From assembly GCA_028714615.1 (NCBI GenBank), contig JAQTMA010000123.1, positions 1 through 11,866 of the forward strand: a stretch of 11,866 nucleotides of DNA, in the 5' to 3' direction. The notes beneath the pieces were generated by a model that was not told the origin of the DNA, searched no databases, and saw nothing but the letters and a program-made list of their open reading frames with translations. The translations under genes were made by a program, and so were the position numbers. Positions 7,591-11,866 of the stretch are shown here, piece after piece; position 1 is the stretch's first letter, and every line of letters starts with the position of its first letter. This DNA is from Anaerolineaceae bacterium. Lineage in GTDB: Bacteria; Chloroflexota; Anaerolineae; Anaerolineales; Anaerolineaceae.

Positions 7591-7772
7591 AGGCAACAGG
7601 TCAATGGGGCAATGAGGGAATGAGGCAATGGGGCAATGAGGCAACAAGGTGGGGGGAGCCCAACCCCCTCCCCACCTCCCCTAAATTTTGCAGGACAAAA
7701 ATTTAGGGGAGGAGTCCGACGCCCTCCCCGCCTCATTGCCATGTTGCCTCATCGCCTCATTGCCTCATTCCC
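7591..7772. repeat. Inverted array of 8-bp GAGGCAAT units (copy A), between the Fe-S subunit gene and fdhA
   Basis: The left array (7591-7650) repeats the 8-bp unit GAGGCAAT with variants. The right array (about 7733-7772) repeats its complement, ATTGCCTC. Positions 7616-7647 pair with 7741-7772 at 29 of 32 positions; the outer 15 bp are perfect. The interior holds a GTGGGGGG run (7649-7656), C-rich tracts and a second perfect stem described separately. The right arm contains the TGA stop of the Fe-S subunit gene, and the left arm ends close to the fdhA ribosome-binding site. It is therefore an insertion-like, structure-forming spacer in an otherwise tightly packed operon. A second element with the same design lies at 10216-10397. 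Confidence 0.88.
7675..7712. repeat. Perfect 15-bp stem-loop at the centre of repeat copy A
   Basis: CCTCCCCTAAATTTT at 7675-7689 is the exact reverse complement of 7698-7712, with the 8-base loop GCAGGACA between. On the fdh transcript it would form a strong hairpin about 100-140 bases before the fdhA start. No T-run follows in either direction, so it is not called as an intrinsic terminator. It could stabilise or process the mRNA. Confidence 0.85.
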
Positions 7773-8463
7773 TTCTTCTCTTCCGCTCGACCCTTGTCTG
7801 CGCCAAAACCTCATCCATCGGTAGACCGAGCTCGAGCAGGTGCTCGCGCTTTGGTTTGAGCGCGCCTGTTGGGCATACACCCACGCATTGTCCGCAGAAG
7901 ACGCAGGTACTTTCAGGCAGAGATCGGTCAAAGAAAGTACTGATTTGGGTTTGGAAACCCCGTCCTTTGAAATCGATAGCGTAGGTGTATTGGGCGTCTT
8001 CTGCGCAAACCTGTACGCAGCGCCAGCACAAAATGCATTTCGAGTAATCGCGCACGAACATGGGATTGTCATCCAGTACCGGGACTTCGCGGAGAGCAGA
8101 CTCGGGGAAGCGAGTTGGATCGGCGTGGTAATCGAGCATGAAGCGGTTGATCTCAGGGGCTTCGCTCAAGTCAACGGACGAGTTGAGCAATTCCAGGATG
8201 GTACGGCGTGCGCGCTCGACGCGTGGGGTGCGCGTTTCGACTACCATGCCCTCGTTGATCGTTACTATACAAGCAGGAACCAGCACGCGTGCGCCCTGCA
8301 CGTCCACCACGCAGATGCGGCACAACGCGTTGGAGGTGGTGGCTTCGTGGTAACAGATGGTCGGGATTTGAATGCCAAGCTGCTTTGCCGCCTGCAGAAT
8401 GGTGGTCCCGGCCGGAAACCCCGCCGGCTGACCATCGATGGTGATGTGAATATCATCGGTCAT
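7765..8463 (-). CDS. Formate dehydrogenase Fe-S electron-transfer subunit (HoxU / NuoG N-terminus-like)
   Basis: This 232-residue soluble protein would carry electrons between the catalytic subunit and the diaphorase. Residues 1-77 form a plant-type ferredoxin domain with a [2Fe-2S] site C37-x10-C48-x2-C51-x13-C65, as in NuoG and HoxU. A double [4Fe-4S] ferredoxin domain follows: C143-x2-C146-x2-C149-x3-C153 and C187-x2-C190-x2-C193-x3-C197. Between them, residues 88-112 occupy the place of the NuoG His-Cys cluster segment but have no Cys ([17 protein letters not shown]), so that [4Fe-4S] cluster should be missing. The ATG overlaps the preceding stop as ATGA, implying translational coupling. 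The stop codon lies within repeat copy A. It corresponds to the N-terminal part of FdsA-type alpha subunits, here a separate gene. Confidence 0.92.
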   Translation of the reverse strand: MTDDIHITIDGQPAGFPAGTTILQAAKQLGIQIPTICYHEATTSNALCRICVVDVQGARVLVPACIVTINEGMVVETRTPRVERARRTILELLNSSVDLSEAPEINRFMLDYHADPTRFPESALREVPVLDDNPMFVRDYSKCILCWRCVQVCAEDAQYTYAIDFKGRGFQTQISTFFDRSLPESTCVFCGQCVGVCPTGALKPKREHLLELGLPMDEVLAQTRVERKRRRE

Positions 8464-10193
8464 GAGGACGCCTCATCACATTGAAAAAGGTCCGGCCAGA
8501 GTTTCATGGCGCTAAGCACAGCCGAGGCAGCGGTTTGGCCCAACCCGCACAGCGAAGAATCCGCCATCGTCCAGCCGACATCTGCCAGCCGTTCAGCGTC
8601 ATCCGGTTGCGTCTGCCCTGCGGCGACCCGCCGCAGAATTTCATGCTGGCGCTGGGTGCCGATCTGGCAGGGATAGCACTTCCCGCAACTCTCGTCGGCA
8701 AAGAAGTGCGCCAGGCGCAGCAGGGTGTCGCGCAGGTCGCGAGTCTGGTCAAAGACGGTCACAACGCCCGAGCCGAGAGGCAGGCTGGCAGCGCGCAGGT
8801 CCTCAAAGGAGAGACGGACGTCCAGGTCTTTCTCGGTGGCAAAAGCCCCGGCTGCGCCGCCAAAAAGGATGGCCTTCAATCGGTGACCACCGCGGATTCC
8901 ACCGGCCAAATCTTCCAAGAGGTGGCGAATGGTCACCCCGAAGGGGACCTCATAAAGGCCGGGGCGGACGACATCCCCTGAGACGCAAAACAGCTTGGGC
9001 CCGGGTGATTTCTCAGTGCCGATCTCGCGGTAACGGGCAGCGCCGTTTTGCAGAATATAGGGGACGTTCGCCAGAGTCTCGACGTTATTGATCGCAGTGG
9101 GCTTGCCGAATAGGCCGTGGGTCGTAGGGAAAGGAGGTTTGACCCGCGGGAAACCTCGCTTGCCTTCGATCGATTCAAATTGGGCGGTCTCCTCCCCGCA
9201 GACATAAGCGCCGGCGCCTCGCCGCAACTCCAGGTCGAAGCTGAAAGCAAAGCCGAGCACCTGTTCTCCCAGGAGTCCGGCGACATGCGCCTCTACAAGA
9301 GCTTGCTGCATGGATTGGTAGGCGGCGACATACTCACCGCGGATATACAGATATCCTCTGGAAGCGCCGATAGCGTATGCTGCGATCAAGATGCCTTCCA
9401 GGATCAGGTGCGGATTGCCTTCCATCAGTACGCGGTCCTTGAAAGTGCCCGGTTCGGCTTCGTCGGCGTTGCAAACCACATACTTTGGCTCGCCCATTGC
9501 CTTAGCGGCTCCCTCCCATTTCAGGCCAGTCGGAAAGGCTGCGCCACCGCGTCCGACCAGGCCGGCGGCTTTCACTTCGGCAACCACCGATTCCCGAGAT
9601 TGCCGGAGGGCGCTCACCAATCCGGAATACCCACCATCTGCCCGGTATTCCTGCAGCGTGGATGGGCGCCCGCGCATACATCCTCCTGTTAAGATGTCAA
9701 GGTCGCCGCCAGCAATGACACCGGGGTGATGAGCCAGGCCGCGAGAAGGTTCGGCAGGCCTGAACTGGTCGGCATGGCCCACCGCAGTCTCGTTGACCAT
9801 GATTGCTGGAGCCTGCTCACACAAGCCCAGGCAGGGGGCGCGTTCGACGGTAACTTCACCGACCCTATCGCCACCTTCAAAGTGGAAGGTAATTTCCCGG
9901 TCGATGGTCTTCATCAGGCCGTCCGCACCTGCCAGAGCACAGGCTGGGTCGCGGCATACATGGATCAGCGTTTTGCCCATAGGTTCGCGGTAAAAGAGGT
10001 GGTAGAAATCGATGACCCCATATACTTCCGATAGCGGGACACCCAGAGACTGGCCGACTTCGGCAGCAACCGGTTCGGGCAAATAGCCGTAGATGGATTG
10101 GGCCGCATGCAGCGCCGGAAGCAGCGCAGTCCGGCCCTGAGTTGCGAATTCGGGCAGGATTTGGCGTAAGGGCGTGAGATCGAAATCGGGCAT
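8460..10193 (-). CDS. NuoE-NuoF fusion: diaphorase subunit of NAD(P)-linked formate dehydrogenase
   Basis: This 577-residue fusion would transfer electrons between Fe-S clusters and NAD(P) through FMN. Residues 1-140 are a NuoE/FdsG module whose thioredoxin-like [2Fe-2S] site uses C80, C85, C121 and C125. After a linker (about 140-185) comes a NuoF/FdsB module: FMN/NAD segment [13 protein letters not shown] at 214-226, [14 protein letters not shown] at 241-254, [11 protein letters not shown] at 326-336, and a [4Fe-4S] site C503-x2-C506-x2-C509-x39-C549. There is no extra C-terminal ferredoxin domain as found in HndC-like proteins. The continuous reading frame and unbroken motifs argue against a sequencing artefact. 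The ATG has GGAGGT three bases upstream. This is the first gene of the operon and its stop overlaps the next start. Residues Gln338-Phe339 replace the usual Leu-Leu after GEETA. NAD versus NADP cannot be told. Confidence 0.94.
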   Translation of the reverse strand: MPDFDLTPLRQILPEFATQGRTALLPALHAAQSIYGYLPEPVAAEVGQSLGVPLSEVYGVIDFYHLFYREPMGKTLIHVCRDPACALAGADGLMKTIDREITFHFEGGDRVGEVTVERAPCLGLCEQAPAIMVNETAVGHADQFRPAEPSRGLAHHPGVIAGGDLDILTGGCMRGRPSTLQEYRADGGYSGLVSALRQSRESVVAEVKAAGLVGRGGAAFPTGLKWEGAAKAMGEPKYVVCNADEAEPGTFKDRVLMEGNPHLILEGILIAAYAIGASRGYLYIRGEYVAAYQSMQQALVEAHVAGLLGEQVLGFAFSFDLELRRGAGAYVCGEETAQFESIEGKRGFPRVKPPFPTTHGLFGKPTAINNVETLANVPYILQNGAARYREIGTEKSPGPKLFCVSGDVVRPGLYEVPFGVTIRHLLEDLAGGIRGGHRLKAILFGGAAGAFATEKDLDVRLSFEDLRAASLPLGSGVVTVFDQTRDLRDTLLRLAHFFADESCGKCYPCQIGTQRQHEILRRVAAGQTQPDDAERLADVGWTMADSSLCGLGQTAASAVLSAMKLWPDLFQCDEASS

Positions 10194-10203
10194 TAGACCT
10201 CCA
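10194..10203 (-). promoter_or_regulatory. Ribosome-binding site of the NuoE-NuoF fusion gene
   Basis: GGAGGT on the minus strand (10202-10197) is followed by CTA and the ATG at 10193. It is nearly identical to the fdhA site, which supports both start choices. Confidence 0.85.
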
Positions 10204-10215
10204 GATAAACACAGT

Positions 10216-10397
10216 CAACGAGGCAATGAGGCAAGAAGGCAACAAGTAATGAGGCAACGAGGCAATGCGGAACGTGGGGGGTGGGCTGCCGGGCAATTCG
10301 GTGATGGAGAGATAGCCCAAATTGGCTTATCGGTTCTTGCTTGTTACCTCATCGACCCATTGCCTCGTTGCCTCTTTCTCTTGTTGCCTTATTACCT
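10216..10397. repeat. Inverted array of 8-bp GAGGCAAT units (copy B), between the divergent fdh operon and mobA
   Basis: The left array (about 10216-10267) and right array (about 10341-10397) repeat GAGGCAAT variants in opposite orientations. Positions 10251-10267 pair perfectly (17 bp) with 10358-10374, and 10236-10246 pair perfectly (11 bp) with 10380-10390. The span between outer paired ends is 155 bases, close to the 157 of copy A, and a GTGGGGGG run (10274-10281) again sits just inside the left arm. The remaining interior differs from copy A. It fills most of the divergent intergenic region, so any promoter of the fdh operon must lie within or beside it. No confident minus-strand promoter was seen. 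Confidence 0.87.
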
Positions 10398-10404
10398 CCT
10401 CCTC

Positions 10405-10410
10405 TATAAT
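10405..10410 (+). promoter_or_regulatory. Consensus -10 box immediately upstream of mobA (candidate leaderless promoter)
   Basis: TATAAT at 10405-10410 is separated from the mobA ATG by six bases, which would place the transcription start at or next to the A of the ATG. The -35 candidates are weak: TTGTTG at 10381-10386 with an 18-base spacer, or TTGCCT at 10384-10389 with a 15-base spacer. No purine-rich Shine-Dalgarno sequence precedes the ATG; the upstream bases are C- and T-rich. Confidence 0.55.
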
Positions 10411-10416
10411 CTTCCT

Positions 10417-11037
10417 ATGCATACTTCTCTCATTATCCAGGCCGGCGGCGAGTCGCGGCGTATGGGGCAGAACAAGGCCTTGTTGCCGTTTCTGGGCCGG
10501 CCGCTGATCCAGCGGGTTATCGAACGAGTGAAGGCATTTGGCGAGGAGGTGCTTATCACCACCAATCAGCCGGAGGACTTCGCCTTCTTGGGCCTGCCGT
10601 GCTTCCCGGATGTCTATCCAGGCCAGGGAGCGCTCTCCGGGTTGTACACCGCCTTGAGCGCTGCCGGGTACCCGCTGGTCGGGGTGGTCGCCTGTGATAT
10701 GCCCTTCGCCAATCCGGACCTCTTGCGGGCGGAGCTCGACGTTGTGCTCAAGGAGGGCGTGGATGGCGCCGTCCCGCGTTCCGAGGAAGGCTACGAGCCC
10801 TTTCACGCCGTCTACCGCCGGGAAACCTGCTTGCCGGCCGTGCTCCATGCGTTGGAAGTCGGGCAGAAGCGTTTGATCTCCTGGTTCCCGGACGTGCGCT
10901 TGGCTTTCATGACACCCGAACAGATCATCAAAGTTGACCCCACTGGACTGGCTTTTTTGAACCTGAACACGCCCGATGAGTTGAACCTCGCAGAGCAGCG
11001 CGCGCGGAAATCTCAATCCGCGGATGGGACCTCCTGA
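10417..11037 (+). CDS. mobA: Molybdenum cofactor guanylyltransferase MobA
   Basis: This 206-residue cytoplasmic nucleotidyltransferase would transfer GMP from GTP to Mo-molybdopterin, giving the MGD cofactor needed by the neighbouring formate dehydrogenase. The GTP-binding loop is QAGGESRRMGQNKALL at 8-23, with Lys20 in the conserved place. Asp94 in ACDMPF (92-97) is the expected metal-binding residue. EPFHAVY (127-133) and the C-terminal FLNLNTPDEL (180-189) are family hallmarks. Length is typical. The ATG at 10417 is chosen because the protein then begins directly at the first beta strand; an in-frame extension upstream is repeat-derived. No Shine-Dalgarno sequence is visible and a TATAAT box lies six bases upstream. 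The 3' end overlaps fdhD, on the other strand, by 25 bases. Gln8 replaces the more common Leu of LAGG. Confidence 0.92.
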   Translation: MHTSLIIQAGGESRRMGQNKALLPFLGRPLIQRVIERVKAFGEEVLITTNQPEDFAFLGLPCFPDVYPGQGALSGLYTALSAAGYPLVGVVACDMPFANPDLLRAELDVVLKEGVDGAVPRSEEGYEPFHAVYRRETCLPAVLHALEVGQKRLISWFPDVRLAFMTPEQIIKVDPTGLAFLNLNTPDELNLAEQRARKSQSADGTS

Positions 11038-11843
11038 TTCACGCGCACTGCCTGCAAACCGCTCTCCAGGGGCGCTCCCTGGATGCGCTCTGGGTGAGTG
11101 TACACCTGGAACTGGTCCCGCCGGGCGTAGCCGACCAGGGTGATATCCCTTCCATGGGCAGCCTGGATGGAAAGCGCGTTCGGGGCGGTGTGGGAAACCA
11201 CCACCGGCGTGCCGATGCGTGCGGCTTTCTGCAACATTTCGGAGCTGATGCGCCCGGTGGTGACCAGGATGCGCCGTGGACCCTGGATGCCTTCAAGGAG
11301 CAGTATACCGGCGATCTTGTCCAGGGTGTTATGTCGCCCGATGTCCTCGGCGCGGGCCAGCATGTGAGCGCCATCGGAAATCGCTGAGGCATGTACCCCG
11401 CGGGCTGAGCGGTACAACTCCTGGTTCTCCATCAATTGGGTCATGGCGCTGATGATCTGAGGGGGTGATAGTTTTTCAGCCTCATCCGGGTCCAAGCAGA
11501 CGGGTACAGCCACCGGCGAGGTGAGTCCTCCCGAGCATCCGGTGGTCCGTTGCCAGACCTGGGGTTTCTCCAGGCTGCGATGTAGCCAGACGTCTGCGAC
11601 GTCTCCGCTGGTGCACACTGAGACTGAGGCGATTTCTTTCTTGCTTTGAATCCAACCCTCGTTAAAAAGGAACCCCACCGCCAGCGCTTCCACGTCGGTA
11701 GGGGTACACATGAAAGTTAGCCAGACTTCGCCATTGACCGTCAGCGAAACAGGCGCTTCCATTATCACCTTCGCATCTACGATCTCCCAACGGTCCGGGC
11801 GGTAGCGGTAGTACCGGACGGACGTTTCGGCGTATCTTGCCAT
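11013..11843 (-). CDS. fdhD: Formate dehydrogenase accessory sulfurtransferase FdhD
   Basis: FdhD passes sulfur from a cysteine desulfurase to the bis-MGD cofactor, supplying the sulfido ligand required for formate dehydrogenase activity. The 276-residue protein shows the family pattern: EAPVSLTVNG at 29-38, TPTDVEALAVGFLFNEG at 47-63, EDIGRHNTLDK in the second half, then TTGRISSEMLQKAARIGTP and SHTAPNALS. The catalytic loop reads TTGCSGG at 100-106: Cys103 is present, but the second Cys of the E. coli CxxC pair is Gly106. AGGAAG on the minus strand (11853-11848) lies four bases before the ATG. Its 3' end overlaps mobA by 25 bases. It runs in the same direction as the fdh operon but is separated from it by mobA; its own promoter lies beyond the window edge. 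Confidence 0.94.
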   Translation of the reverse strand: MARYAETSVRYYRYRPDRWEIVDAKVIMEAPVSLTVNGEVWLTFMCTPTDVEALAVGFLFNEGWIQSKKEIASVSVCTSGDVADVWLHRSLEKPQVWQRTTGCSGGLTSPVAVPVCLDPDEAEKLSPPQIISAMTQLMENQELYRSARGVHASAISDGAHMLARAEDIGRHNTLDKIAGILLLEGIQGPRRILVTTGRISSEMLQKAARIGTPVVVSHTAPNALSIQAAHGRDITLVGYARRDQFQVYTHPERIQGAPLESGLQAVRVNQEVPSAD

Positions 11844-11866
11844 TGTTCTTCCTATCAGCGAACAGG

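Noticed and set aside
7591..7772. CRISPR array
   Set aside because: The units are 8 bp, directly abutting, with inverted second half and no unique spacers.
7840..8484. 214-residue plus-strand open frame, with similar frames at 9117-9692 and 4938-5405
   Set aside because: Shadows of the Fe-S subunit, NuoE-NuoF and permease genes in high-GC DNA.
10194..10240. Minus-strand promoter close to the NuoE-NuoF start (TTGACT and TTTATC)
   Set aside because: The hexamers are far too close together, and alternatives in the array need a 19-base spacer with poor matches.
10174..10416. N-terminal extension of mobA
   Set aside because: The added residues come from repeat copy B and the antisense start of the fusion gene; the protein family begins at the ATG at 10417.

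Overview
The window looks like chromosomal DNA from a free-living anaerobic or facultative bacterium of moderately high GC. Its gene content and its palindromic arrays of short intergenic repeats resemble Chloroflexota (Anaerolineae-like) genomes. That placement is an inference from style; there is no rRNA or other phylogenetic marker here.

Layout. Positions 1-771 hold no credible gene. They contain a GC-rich inverted-repeat element (about 50-162, with an echo at 419-431) and then a near-consensus sigma70-type promoter (606-633). Positions 772-5360 (+ strand) form a tight four-gene operon for a BMP/nucleoside-type ABC importer: substrate-binding lipoprotein, double-domain ATPase and two permeases. 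After a 51-base convergent gap, positions 10193-5412 (- strand) carry an operon for a soluble, NAD(P)-linked, molybdenum- or tungsten-dependent formate dehydrogenase. Its order is a NuoE-NuoF fusion, then a HoxU/NuoG-N-terminus-like iron-sulfur protein, then the catalytic subunit. Divergent from it, mobA (10417-11037, +) makes the guanine dinucleotide form of the cofactor. fdhD (11843-11013, -) is the sulfurtransferase that activates formate dehydrogenase; it overlaps the tail of mobA by 25 bases.

How the genes work together. MobA would attach GMP to molybdopterin. FdhD would supply the sulfur ligand on the metal. The catalytic subunit would oxidise formate at a Cys-coordinated bis-MGD centre (or reduce CO2 in reverse). 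Electrons would pass through the Fe-S protein to the FMN/NAD(P) site of the NuoE-NuoF fusion. The importer is probably functionally separate and its substrate cannot be read from sequence.

Most notable: (1) the formate dehydrogenase is built from rearranged FdsGBA-type modules, with the diaphorase halves fused and the alpha subunit split, and the split-off Fe-S subunit has lost the His-Cys [4Fe-4S] motif; (2) two intergenic palindromes, about 155 bp each, built from an 8-bp unit, one of which supplies a stop codon and creates a spurious N-terminal extension of fdhA; (3) a candidate leaderless start for mobA; (4) an importer ATPase with one consensus and one degenerate ATP site. No wholly new system is evident.
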